Below are positions 17,089-25,430 of a DNA stretch of 64,000 nucleotides, one piece after another; within the stretch, counting starts at the first letter, position 1; every line of letters starts with the position of its first letter. A program made the translations under genes and the position numbers. The notes under the pieces were generated by a model. The model was not told the origin of the DNA, searched no databases, and saw only the letters and a program-made list of their open reading frames with translations. Origin of the DNA: an uncultured Clostridia bacterium (GTDB taxonomy: Bacteria; Bacillota; Clostridia; Oscillospirales; Ruminococcaceae); assembly GCA_947626755.1 (NCBI GenBank), contig CANQTP010000003.1, positions 1-64,000 of the forward strand, given 5' to 3'.

Positions 17089-17364
17089 TTATGCGTCAAC
17101 AGCGTCCTTGAGAGCCTTGCCTGCTTTGAAAGCGGGAGCTTTCTTTGCGGGAACCTTGATCTTTTCCTTAGTTCTGGGGTTGATAGCTTCCTTGGCACTT
17201 CTCTCGCGTACTTCAAATGTACCAAAGCCTACGATCTGTACTTTGTCGCCTGCTGCAAGTGCGTCTGTGATAGAAGCTGTTACAGCGTTAAGAGCCTTTT
17301 CTGCGTCTTTCTTTGTGAGTTCGCCTTTCTCTGCGATCGCGTTGATCAACTCTGCTTTTGTCAT
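17089..17364 (-). CDS. hup: HU family DNA-binding protein
   Basis: The 91-aa histone-like protein shows the full HU pattern: N-terminal helices (MTKAELINAIAEKG), GFGTFEVRERSAKEAINPRT and the basic beta-arm ending KVPAKKAPAFKAGKALKDAV. It bends and packs DNA as a dimer. GGAGG 8 nt upstream fixes the start at 17364; the annotation with five extra residues would overlap this site. The gene has its own terminator and is probably strongly expressed. Confidence 0.95.
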   Translation of the reverse strand: MTKAELINAIAEKGELTKKDAEKALNAVTASITDALAAGDKVQIVGFGTFEVRERSAKEAINPRTKEKIKVPAKKAPAFKAGKALKDAVDA

Positions 17365-17406
17365 TTTAACTACCTCCATAAATTTTATAATGGGAATATC
17401 CCATTT

Positions 17407-18198
17407 TTATTTAGCTTTTGCTTTCCGCCAGTAGACGTCAAGCTCTTCTATGTTCAGGGATCTCATATCTATCCCATCGCATCTTACCATATCTTCTGTC
17501 TTTCTGAATCTGTCCATAAATTTTTCTGTGGAACGCGTCAGAGACTCTTCGGAATCAAGCTCCAGCTGTCTTGCAACGTTCGTGCAGGAGAACAGCACAT
17601 CGCCCAGTTCCTCGTCAATATCCGCTTTTACGCCGCTTGAAATAGCTGCTTTGAGTTCTGCGATCTCGCTTTCAAGCTGAGCAAGCGCGTCCTCTGCGTT
17701 TCTGAGATCCATTCCTGTACGCTTTGCACGCTGACCGACTTTCTGTGCGCGCATAAGTGCGGGGAGCGCGGGACTTACGCTTTGCAGAGTCTCATAATAT
17801 GTTTCCTGACCTTTGGACTTCTGCTTTATGTCGTTCCAGTTTTTCAGGACTTCTTCGCTTGTTTCGGCGGTAACATCTCCGAAAACGTGAGGGTGTCGCA
17901 TGACCAATTTCTGACAGACATCGTTTACAACATCTCCGAAATCAAATCTTTCCGCTTCTTCCTCGATACGGGCATGAAAGACCACCTGCAAAAGCACGTC
18001 TCCCAGTTCTTCGCGGAGAAGTTCGCTGTTTTCGGTGTCGATGGCTTCTATCGCTTCATAGACTTCCTCAATGAAGTCCTTGCGGATAGACTTATGATCC
18101 TGCTCTCTGTCCCAAGGGCAGCCGTTTTCGGAACGGAGTATCCGCATGATATTCAGCATATCGTTTATATCGTATCTGTTTTTGAACTGAAAATCCAT
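17407..18198 (-). CDS. mazG: Nucleoside triphosphate pyrophosphohydrolase MazG
   Basis: The 263-aa protein holds two MazG repeats. The first has NGCPWDREQDHKS and the metal motif EEVYEA...EELGDVLLQVVFHA; the second has DEELGDVLFSCTNVARQ. MazG hydrolyses NTPs or dNTPs to monophosphates and cleans damaged nucleotides. The length is the full-size bacterial form without the tetrapyrrole methylase fused in Bacillus YabN. It lies between the flippase and HU genes in the conserved yabM-yabN-yabO order. CGGAGGA upstream supports the ATG. Confidence 0.95.
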   Translation of the reverse strand: MDFQFKNRYDINDMLNIMRILRSENGCPWDREQDHKSIRKDFIEEVYEAIEAIDTENSELLREELGDVLLQVVFHARIEEEAERFDFGDVVNDVCQKLVMRHPHVFGDVTAETSEEVLKNWNDIKQKSKGQETYYETLQSVSPALPALMRAQKVGQRAKRTGMDLRNAEDALAQLESEIAELKAAISSGVKADIDEELGDVLFSCTNVARQLELDSEESLTRSTEKFMDRFRKTEDMVRCDGIDMRSLNIEELDVYWRKAKAK

Positions 18199-18302
18199 AA
18201 ACGTCCTCCGGAAGCAAAAAGCGGTAAAAACCCTGTTAAAAAACTGTTACTTTAATATATTAACCCATAAATCAAATAATTTCAAGGGTTTTTTTAAAAT
18301 TT

Positions 18303-19967
18303 TTAAGAAATTAACGATTTTAGTGAATTTTTTGTAATTATGCCCAATAAAAAGCCGCTGATTATGTAGAAAATGCCACCACATAAAATGGAAATTATAA
18401 GCAAAAATATGCTGTCAAGCCTTTCCGAGAACATATTTCTTGCTAAAAGCGCCGCCGCACCGCATATAACAGAGCAGAATGAAATTTTGGAAATCATATC
18501 CAAAATGACATTTTTGCCCACTTTTGTAATTACGGAAACTTTCACCGCAGCGGGAATGCATATCACTGCATAGCAAAGCAGAGTTGAAACAGCCGCGCCC
18601 GAAATGTTCAGCTCGGGGATCGGAACGAGAAGGAAGTTTCCCGCAAGTTTCATAATAACTCCCGCAAGCATGAGTTTTACGGGAAGATCGGGACGTCCCG
18701 CCGCTTGGAGTATTGCAAAGAATGTTGACGACAGGCAGAGAAACGCCACACCTATTCCCAGAACGGACAATGACGCCGTGCAAATGAAGGTCTCCGCGGG
18801 TTTGGCAGGGAAAAGCACCCGCAGTATCTCTCCCGAAAGTACGGAGATCCCTGCCGCCGAAGGCAGAGACACAAGCGCGGTGACAAAAACAGCTTTTTCC
18901 GTGCAGGAACGGATCTTTCCCGTGTCGTGTTCCGCAAAGGCTTCCGACAGGGCAGGAAGTATGCCCTTTCCGAACATATTGGTAAAGGACGGAACGAGGT
19001 TGAAAACCGTTACCGCCAGCCCCGTAAAGCACCCGAAAAGAAAGTTCGGCAGCTCGTCGGCAGAGATTCCTCCCGAGATCCTGTGAAAGTATGCAGGGGA
19101 ACGGGAAACGGCAGTTCCCAGCGAGCGTGTTATGGTCACAAGGTCGATAAGGGAAGTAAGGTTGGTGACAAGCGCCCCTGCGGCAATGGGAATTGCAGTT
19201 TTTAGCAGCGCAGAAATTATCTCACGGCGGCTGTCCGTACGGTTCCTGCCGCCCGATGCGGCTATCATGGCGGGGGAAATGCCGTCGCCGCCGATCTTGT
19301 CCCTTGCAATCAGGAAGATCATTCCCGCGGCTGTGGAAATGGTCACGCCCAGCACCGAAGCGGCAGCGGCGGCGGACAGAACGGCAGTTTCGCCGTTTCC
19401 GAAAAGGGAAGTATATGCCGTGAATTTCTGCGGATATTTCAGCACAAGAAGGCAGAGGGCAAGTCCCGCGCAGAGTTTGACAAGTCCCTCAACTATCTGC
19501 GAAACGGCGGTGGGGAACATATTCCGAAGCCCCTCGTAATACCCTCGGTAAACGGCGGTAACGCAGCCGAAGAACACCGACGGGGCAATTGCAAGGACAG
19601 CGGGAACGGTCTCGGGACTGCCGTTTACAAGTTTGCAGAACGGGTAGGCAAGCAGCAGCATTACCGCCGTGAAAGCAAGTCCGCAGACAGCGAAAAAGAA
19701 AAGCGCGGAGGATTTTATTTTACGCAGATTGGCGTAACGTTCAAGAGCGGAATTTTCTGCGGCGGCTTTTGCGACCGCGGCAGGCAGTCCCGTTACCGAA
19801 ACGGCGTAAACGGTCATGAAAATGCTGTACGCGCCCGAAAAATAGCCCATTCCGGTGCCGCCAAGCATATTTGCCAGAGGTATGCGGAACAGCGCGCCGG
19901 TGAGCTTTGCGGCGGCAGCGGAAAGTATCAGCACCGCAGAACCAAACATAAAACTTTGCTTTTTCAA
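18303..19967 (-). CDS. Polysaccharide flippase of the SpoVB/YabM (MOP) type
   Basis: The 554-aa protein has about 14 hydrophobic segments. Its opening (SAAAAKLTGALFRIPLANMLGGTGMGYF) is typical of SpoVB/YabM/MurJ-like exporters of the MOP superfamily, which flip lipid-linked glycans. Position beside mazG and rqcP points to the YabM orthologue group. The start is TTG at 19965-19967 with AAGGAG 7 nt upstream. The coding sequence is noticeably richer in GC and Gly/Ala codons than its neighbours. The exact lipid substrate is unknown. Confidence 0.9.
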   Translation of the reverse strand: MKKQSFMFGSAVLILSAAAAKLTGALFRIPLANMLGGTGMGYFSGAYSIFMTVYAVSVTGLPAAVAKAAAENSALERYANLRKIKSSALFFFAVCGLAFTAVMLLLAYPFCKLVNGSPETVPAVLAIAPSVFFGCVTAVYRGYYEGLRNMFPTAVSQIVEGLVKLCAGLALCLLVLKYPQKFTAYTSLFGNGETAVLSAAAAASVLGVTISTAAGMIFLIARDKIGGDGISPAMIAASGGRNRTDSRREIISALLKTAIPIAAGALVTNLTSLIDLVTITRSLGTAVSRSPAYFHRISGGISADELPNFLFGCFTGLAVTVFNLVPSFTNMFGKGILPALSEAFAEHDTGKIRSCTEKAVFVTALVSLPSAAGISVLSGEILRVLFPAKPAETFICTASLSVLGIGVAFLCLSSTFFAILQAAGRPDLPVKLMLAGVIMKLAGNFLLVPIPELNISGAAVSTLLCYAVICIPAAVKVSVITKVGKNVILDMISKISFCSVICGAAALLARNMFSERLDSIFLLIISILCGGIFYIISGFLLGIITKNSLKSLIS

Positions 19968-20022
19968 AACACTTCTCCTTTCAAATGCTGTGCCTTACTT
20001 ATGTTTTTTCAAAATTCTATTA

Positions 20023-20050
20023 ATTACGCATTACGCATTACGAATTACGC
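20023..20050. repeat. Tandem heptamer repeat
   Basis: Four consecutive heptamers read ATTACGC, ATTACGC, ATTACGA, ATTACGC, upstream of the flippase gene and before the aminotransferase promoter. They are too short for a CRISPR array and carry no spacers. Confidence 0.7.
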
Positions 20051-20096
20051 ATTTTTCAGCTTAAAAATCTTTTTTGCGAGTTTTATAAATTTTATG

Positions 20097-20125
20097 TTGC
20101 TTGTACGGAAATTATGTGCTATAAT
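20097..20125 (+). promoter_or_regulatory. Promoter of aminotransferase-trpS
   Basis: TTGCTT (20097-20102), a 17-nt spacer and TATAAT (20120-20125), with TG one base before the -10 (extended -10 TGTGCTATAAT). Confidence 0.75.
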
Positions 20126-20166
20126 ATAATGTATATGGATAAACCGAACTTTATGGAGGTATATGT

Positions 20167-21357
20167 ATGAACTATTCTTTTTCCGATAAGGTCACGGGTC
20201 TGAAAGCTTCCGCTATCCGTGAAATACTTAAATTTACCGCGTTCCCCGATGTTATATCATTTGCCGCGGGCAACCCCGCCCCGGAGGCTTTCCCCGTGGA
20301 GGAAGTCAGGGAGATCACCGCAAGGATACTTTCCGAAAACCCCATAGCCGCGCTCCAGTACAGCATTACCGAGGGATATACCCCGCTTCGTGATACTATC
20401 AGAAAACGTCTCGGCTCCCAGAATTCCTATAACCCCGATATGGACGACGTGATAATCACTTCAGGCGGTCAGCAGGGAAACGAGCTTTCCTGCAAAGTCC
20501 TGCTCAACGAGGGCGATACTCTTATCTGCGAATCTCCGTCTTTTATCGGAAGCCTTAACTCCTTCAAGTCCTATAATGTCAACCTTGTGGGCGTTGAAAT
20601 GGACGATGGGGGCATTGATCCCGAAAAGTTGGAGTCCACTCTTAAAGCTAACCCCAATACGAAAGTTATCTACCTGATACCTAATTTCCAGAATCCTACA
20701 GGCAATTGTATGTCCTTTGAAAGGCGCAAGACCGTTTACGAACTTGCAAGGAAGTATAATGTGGTAATTCTGGAAGATAATCCCTACGGTGAAATTCGTT
20801 TCGAGGGCGAACATATCCCGTCTGTCAAGTCTCTTGACACCGACGGCAGGGTAATTTACTGCGGAAGTTTCTCGAAAGTCCTTGCTCCCGGCATAAGAGT
20901 GGGATTTGTTTCCGCGCCGAAGGAAATTATCCAGAAGATCGTTGTCTGCAAACAGGTTGAGGACGTTCACACAAATATCCTTGCACAGATGACCGCGGAC
21001 GAATTTATGAATAAGTACGATTTTGAAGCACATCTGGAAAAAATAAGGGGAATTTACCGCAAGAAATGCGGGCTTATGCTTTCCGAGATAGACAAGAACT
21101 TTTCAAAGAAGATAACGGTTACAAGACCGCAGGGCGGACTTTTCATATGGGCAACGCTGCCTGATGGCTGCGATATGATGGGATTCTGCAAGAAAGCTGT
21201 GGATTCAAAAGTCGCAGTCGTTCCCGGAAACGCATTTACGGTACACGAAACAGACCCGATCAACAGTTTCAGACTGAATTTCTCAACACCTACCGATGAA
21301 CAGCTTGTAAAGGGCTGTCAGATCCTCGGAAAGATGTCAAAGGAAATGTTTGACTGA
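20167..21357 (+). CDS. PLP-dependent aminotransferase (class I/II, 2-aminoadipate/AlaA-MocR-like fold)
   Basis: The 396-aa enzyme has the fold-type I pattern: SFAAGNPAPEAFP near the N-terminus, ITSGGQQG, the Asn/Pro of PNFQNPTG, the Asp of ILEDNPYGEI, and the Schiff-base Lys in GSFSKVLAPGIRVGF (about residue 240). It resembles stand-alone LysN-like enzymes acting on 2-aminoadipate, aromatic or branched amino acids; the substrate cannot be fixed. GGAGG precedes the ATG. trpS follows after 30 nt without a terminator, so an aromatic amino-acid role is possible but not shown. Confidence 0.9.
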   Translation: MNYSFSDKVTGLKASAIREILKFTAFPDVISFAAGNPAPEAFPVEEVREITARILSENPIAALQYSITEGYTPLRDTIRKRLGSQNSYNPDMDDVIITSGGQQGNELSCKVLLNEGDTLICESPSFIGSLNSFKSYNVNLVGVEMDDGGIDPEKLESTLKANPNTKVIYLIPNFQNPTGNCMSFERRKTVYELARKYNVVILEDNPYGEIRFEGEHIPSVKSLDTDGRVIYCGSFSKVLAPGIRVGFVSAPKEIIQKIVVCKQVEDVHTNILAQMTADEFMNKYDFEAHLEKIRGIYRKKCGLMLSEIDKNFSKKITVTRPQGGLFIWATLPDGCDMMGFCKKAVDSKVAVVPGNAFTVHETDPINSFRLNFSTPTDEQLVKGCQILGKMSKEMFD

Positions 21358-21387
21358 TAATTTTACAGAAAGAAAGGAATTGATACT

Positions 21388-22395
21388 ATGTCAGAACAGG
21401 AAAGAAAGAAGATAATTTTAAGCAGCATACAGCCTACGGGAACTTTTACGCTGGGAAACTATATAGGCGCAGTTTCACGTTGGGGAAAGCTTCAGGACGA
21501 GTTTGACTGCATATATTCCGTTGCGGATATGCACGCAATTACGGTCCGTCAGGATCCCGCACAGCTCCGCAAAAGGACTATTGAATCCTATGCTCTGCTG
21601 CTCGCCTGCGGCATTGACCCGAAGAAGTCTATCGTTTTTATCCAGAGCCACGCGGGAACACACGCGGAACTGAACTGGATCCTTGCCTGCTCCACGCAGT
21701 TCGGGGAACTTTCCAGAATGACCCAGTTCAAGGACAAATCCGCAAAGCACCCCGACGATATTAACGCAGGACTTTTCACCTATCCCGTGCTGATGGCGGC
21801 GGATATTCTTGCGTATAACGCGGATCTCGTTCCCATCGGAGAGGATCAGCGGCAGCATCTTGAACTTGCAAGGAACGTTGCCCAGCGTTTCAACGGCAAA
21901 TACGGGGATTTCTTCACCATTCCCGAAGCGTATATCCCCGAAGTTGGCGCAAAGATCACGTCTTTGCAGGATCCCACAAAGAAGATGTCCAAATCGGACG
22001 AGAACCCCAACGCCTGCATTTTCATACTTGACGAGCCTGATGTGATTATCAGGAAATTCAAGCGTGCGGTGACGGACAGCGATTCGATAGTAAAATATTC
22101 GGAGGATAAGCCGGGAATAAGCAATCTTATGTCCATTTACTCGGCTGTGACGGGAAAGAACATTCAGGAGATCGAGCGGGAATTTGACGGCAAGGGCTAC
22201 GGCGATTTCAAGCTTGCGGTGGGCGAAGCGGTTTCCGACAATCTTAAGCCCGTGCGTGAGGAGTTTGCCCGACTGATGGCTGACAAGGCATATCTGAAAG
22301 AATGTTACATGAACGGCGCCAAAGCGGCGCTTTCCATAAGCGGAAAGGTTGCCGCAAAAGCATACCATAAAGTGGGATTTGTTGACGCAAGATAA
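21388..22395 (+). CDS. trpS: Tryptophanyl-tRNA synthetase
   Basis: The 335-aa class I synthetase has the HIGH-equivalent TLGNYIGA at residues 21-28 and KMSKS (KKMSKSDENPN) at about 196-200, and a typical bacterial TrpRS length. It charges tRNA-Trp. AAAGGAA precedes the ATG. Only 30 nt separate it from the aminotransferase, so it is probably read from that promoter. No T-box leader, common before Firmicutes trpS, fits in this gap. A hairpin just after the stop (AGCGGCT...AGCCGCT, about 22401-22422) lacks a U-tract. Confidence 0.97.
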   Translation: MSEQERKKIILSSIQPTGTFTLGNYIGAVSRWGKLQDEFDCIYSVADMHAITVRQDPAQLRKRTIESYALLLACGIDPKKSIVFIQSHAGTHAELNWILACSTQFGELSRMTQFKDKSAKHPDDINAGLFTYPVLMAADILAYNADLVPIGEDQRQHLELARNVAQRFNGKYGDFFTIPEAYIPEVGAKITSLQDPTKKMSKSDENPNACIFILDEPDVIIRKFKRAVTDSDSIVKYSEDKPGISNLMSIYSAVTGKNIQEIEREFDGKGYGDFKLAVGEAVSDNLKPVREEFARLMADKAYLKECYMNGAKAALSISGKVAAKAYHKVGFVDAR

Positions 22396-22682
22396 CGGAA
22401 GCGGCTTCATGGCGAGCCGCTTTGCCGCTGTAAATTTTTGCATTTAGGATAAATTATGGCTATTCTGCGGAAAATATCTTCGGCAGGAAATGTCATGACT
22501 TGGATATTTTGTACAAAATTTCCTGTCGAATCGCGGAACATTTGTTGCTTTTGACACGCCGCGGCATTCCTGCCTTTTTGAATGTGAAAATTCTACAAAA
22601 TTTTTGTTAGGCAAAAACAATAAAATTTTAAAGTGAAAATTATGCAAAAAGACTATTTTTAAATCAGAATTTAAAAAAACCA

Positions 22683-22711
22683 TTGACAGAATTGCAAAAT
22701 AGTTGTATATT
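22683..22711 (+). promoter_or_regulatory. Sigma-A promoter of lacI/sugar ABC operon
   Basis: TTGACA (22683-22688), a 17-nt spacer and TATATT (22706-22711). The rest of 22396-22682 holds only the weak trpS hairpin and AT-rich sequence in which I see no gene. Confidence 0.8.
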
Positions 22712-22725
22712 TAATTCACAAAGCG

Positions 22726-22739
22726 GCGAAAACGTTTGA
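22726..22739 (+). promoter_or_regulatory. LacI-family operator
   Basis: The near-palindrome GCGAAAACGTTTGA has the central CG of LacI/GalR-type sites (core AAACGTTT). It lies about 15 nt past the -10 box, where binding would block initiation, and directly before the lacI-type gene. Confidence 0.65.
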
Positions 22740-22786
22740 AAAGGTGACGTCTGTCCGCTTGTGAATCATTGCGCGGAGGATACGTC

Positions 22787-23803
22787 ATGGTTTCAATAAA
22801 AGACATAGCCTCTGAATGCGGCGTTTCGATCGCCACTGTAAGCAAGGCGCTGAACGATCACAGCGATGTCAGCGGTTCCACAAAAGCTATGATAAGGGAA
22901 ACCGCTAAAAAAATGGGTTATCTGCCTAATTCTCAGGCAAGGGCGCTTAAGACAAACCGTACATATAATCTGGGCGTGCTGTTCGTGGAACGGGCGTCAA
23001 GCGGTCTTACACACAGCCATTTTGCCGCCGTGCTGAACGGTTTCAAGAATGAAGCCGAAGCAAACGGATATGATATTACGTTCATAAACAGGAGCACCGG
23101 CGGGAATACTATGAGTTATTACGAGCATTGTATGTTCCGCGGAGTGGACGGCGTTGTGGTCGCCTGTGTGGACGATTTTGAGGACGACGGCGTGACCGAA
23201 CTGCTGCACAGCAAAGTTCCGTCGGTAACTATCGACTATGTGAGCAAGGGCAATCCCGCTGTTATTTCCGACAATGCCCACGGAATGAGAATGATCGCGG
23301 AATATGTGTGCAAAATGGGGCATAAGAAGATAGCTTATATCTACGGCGATACTTCAAAAGTAACTTCGATACGCCTTGAAAGTTTCCGCAAAACACTGGA
23401 AAATATGGGCGTGGAGGTAAATGAGGACTATATAGTTCAGGGAAAGTACCACGATCCCGAAAGCACCGAACGGCTCACAAAAGAGCTTGTGGGGCTGAAA
23501 GATCCGCCTACCTGCATTATCATGCCCGATGACTTCTCCGCTCTCGGAGGACTGACAGCACTTGAAAAGCTGGGAATGAGTGTTCCCGAAGATATTTCAA
23601 TTGCAGGCTATGACGGAATAACCCTTGCGCGTTTCCTGCACCCGAGACTTACCACCTATCAGCAGGACACAGAAAGGATCGGCGCAGAAGCTGCAAGGCA
23701 GCTCATCGCCATGATACGGAAGGAGATTCCCGGAGAACCGCCCACAGTGACGGTCAACGGTTGTCTTATAAAAGGTTCGTCGGTGAAATACATCGGCGAG
23801 TAA
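22787..23803 (+). CDS. LacI family transcriptional regulator
   Basis: The 338-aa protein has an N-terminal LacI helix-turn-helix (VSIKDIASECGVSIATVSKALN) with the hinge helix NSQARALKTNRTYNLGV, then a periplasmic-binding-like effector domain to the end. It should bind a sugar and control the ABC transporter that follows. The operator between its promoter and start indicates autoregulation. The ATG at 22787 is 7 nt after GGAGG (22775-22779). Confidence 0.95.
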   Translation: MVSIKDIASECGVSIATVSKALNDHSDVSGSTKAMIRETAKKMGYLPNSQARALKTNRTYNLGVLFVERASSGLTHSHFAAVLNGFKNEAEANGYDITFINRSTGGNTMSYYEHCMFRGVDGVVVACVDDFEDDGVTELLHSKVPSVTIDYVSKGNPAVISDNAHGMRMIAEYVCKMGHKKIAYIYGDTSKVTSIRLESFRKTLENMGVEVNEDYIVQGKYHDPESTERLTKELVGLKDPPTCIIMPDDFSALGGLTALEKLGMSVPEDISIAGYDGITLARFLHPRLTTYQQDTERIGAEAARQLIAMIRKEIPGEPPTVTVNGCLIKGSSVKYIGE

Positions 23804-23811
23804 ACCAAAGT

Positions 23812-23835
23812 ATTATATTATTTTTATAATATAAT
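23812..23835. repeat. Perfect AT-only inverted repeat before the binding-protein gene
   Basis: ATTATATTAT (23812-23821) and ATAATATAAT (23826-23835) pair perfectly around TTTT, between the lacI stop and the ribosome site AAGGAGG. It may act as a weak hairpin in mRNA or as an AT-rich regulatory site; it includes a TATAAT but no matching -35 box. Confidence 0.6.
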
Positions 23836-23858
23836 GTAATTTTAAGGAGGAAAACCAA

Positions 23859-25319
23859 ATGAAGAATTTAAAGAAGAAGCTCGCTCTTCTTGCAGCTCTT
23901 GCATGTGCTGGAACCATGCTCGCAGGCTGCGGCGGCGGTGATGACACAACAGGCGGAGATACCGCTGAGGGCGGCGATAACGCTGCTGTTGACAATGGCG
24001 GCGATTCTGCTGAAACAACTACCATGAACGAAGAAGAGCAGGCTGCTGCTAACGAAGCTGCTGCTGTTGAGCTCGCTGATGACGGCGACAAGCTCACTAT
24101 CCTTTGCTGGACAGGTGATGACCTTAACGGTATGATCGATATGTTCTGCAGCGAGAATCCCGACTATGCAGGCAAAGTTGAATGGGTACAGCAGGGTACT
24201 GCCGGCGGTGAAGCAAGAGAGCAGTACAAGCAGTATCTTTCCGGTGACGGAGACGCTGACCTTCTCGTTCTTGAGGCTGACTGGATCCTTGAATACCTCA
24301 CAGACGAGTACACAGTTCCTCTTTCTTCTCTCGGAATTGACAAGTCCGCTTATAATGATGCTTATCCTTACACCGTTGCCATCGGTACAGATGAGCAGGG
24401 TATCCTGAGAGGTGCTACATGGCAGGCTGCTCCGGGTGGTTTCGTATACAGAACTGACCTTGCTGAACAGTATCTGGGCGTTAAGACTCCCGAAGAGATG
24501 CAGGATAAGATCGGCGACTGGAGCAAGTTTGAAGAAGCTGCTAAGACTGTTGCTGAGGCTTCCGAAGGCAAGACAGCTATGACAGCTACTCTCGGCGGTC
24601 TGTGGCAGGTATATCAGGCTAACAGAACACAGCCTTGGGTAAAGGACAACAAGCTCGTTCTTGACAATGCTGAAGGATTCATTGATCTTGCTAAGAGCTA
24701 CTATGATAACAAGTATGTAACAGACGGAACTCAGTGGAACGATGGTTGGTATGCTCTCGGTCAGGACGGTTCTGCTCTCGGTTACTTCCTCTCCACATGG
24801 GGCGTAAAGGATACCACAGCTTCCGTACTTGCTAACGTAGAAGGTTGCAAGGATAACGGTGCTTCTTGGGCTGATAACCACGGTCTGTACAACATCTGCA
24901 TAGGTCCTCAGAACTACTTCTGGGGCGGTTCTTGGCTCGCAGTTTCTACAAAGTGCGATAACAAGACAATTGCTACAGACTTTGTAAACTTCTTCACAAC
25001 AAACAAGGATACAATGCAGAAGTATGCTGAAACAAGCGGCGACTTTGTAAACAACAAGGCTGCTATGGATGCTATCGTAGCTGCAGGAACAAACTCCAAC
25101 AGCCTCCTCGGCGGTCAGGATCAGTTCGCAGTTCTTGCTGAAGCAGCAAACGGCATCAACATGGACGGTCTTATCACAAAGTATGACTCTGCTGTAAAGA
25201 GCAGCTTCAATACCGCAGTAACTGATTACGCTACAGGCGTTACAGCTTCTAAGGACGATGCTCTTAACGCATTCCAGGATGATATTGCCAGCAAGTATCC
25301 TGAACTTAACTGGGACTAA
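23859..25319 (+). CDS. Carbohydrate ABC transporter substrate-binding lipoprotein
   Basis: The 486-aa protein has a lipoprotein signal with lipobox LAGC (Cys at residue 24), then an acidic Gly/Asp/Glu/Ala-rich linker (about 25-75). A family-1 solute-binding fold (LTILCWTGDDLNGMIDMF onward) follows. It captures an oligosaccharide or sugar outside the membrane for the two permeases downstream. Codon use is strongly biased (mostly GCT, CTT/CTC, AAG), unlike the neighbouring genes, as expected for a very highly expressed protein. AAGGAGG precedes the ATG. Confidence 0.93.
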   Translation: MKNLKKKLALLAALACAGTMLAGCGGGDDTTGGDTAEGGDNAAVDNGGDSAETTTMNEEEQAAANEAAAVELADDGDKLTILCWTGDDLNGMIDMFCSENPDYAGKVEWVQQGTAGGEAREQYKQYLSGDGDADLLVLEADWILEYLTDEYTVPLSSLGIDKSAYNDAYPYTVAIGTDEQGILRGATWQAAPGGFVYRTDLAEQYLGVKTPEEMQDKIGDWSKFEEAAKTVAEASEGKTAMTATLGGLWQVYQANRTQPWVKDNKLVLDNAEGFIDLAKSYYDNKYVTDGTQWNDGWYALGQDGSALGYFLSTWGVKDTTASVLANVEGCKDNGASWADNHGLYNICIGPQNYFWGGSWLAVSTKCDNKTIATDFVNFFTTNKDTMQKYAETSGDFVNNKAAMDAIVAAGTNSNSLLGGQDQFAVLAEAANGINMDGLITKYDSAVKSSFNTAVTDYATGVTASKDDALNAFQDDIASKYPELNWD

Positions 25320-25349
25320 TTAACTGAAACGGTTAATATCTAACTTATG

Positions 25350-25387
25350 ATATACAGCTTACGGGGAATTTCCCCGTAAGCGTATAT
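25350..25387 (+). other. Intercistronic stem-loop without U-tract
   Basis: GCTTACGGGGA (25357-25367), loop ATT and TCCCCGTAAGC (25371-25381), extended by ATATAC/GTATAT outside a bulged A. It lies between the binding-protein and permease genes. Such hairpins commonly shield the 3' end of the binding-protein mRNA and lower expression of the permeases. Confidence 0.75.
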
Positions 25388-25430
25388 TATATCTTTAAAA
25401 TGTGATAATTTAATGAAAAGGGTGTGTTTT

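Noticed and set aside
20023-20050. Possible CRISPR fragment
   Set aside because: The heptamers are directly tandem with no spacers and there are no cas genes.
21358-21387. T-box riboswitch before trpS
   Set aside because: Only 30 nt separate the two genes, too short for a T-box, and no T-box core was seen before the aminotransferase.
21475-22443. A 322-codon minus-strand frame across trpS
   Set aside because: It lies fully antisense to a clear TrpRS and shows no recognisable motif.
22444-22683. A 79-codon minus-strand frame in the gap before lacI
   Set aside because: It has no ribosome site, is low-complexity Phe/Lys/Asn-rich, and ends near the lacI promoter; probably chance in AT-rich DNA.
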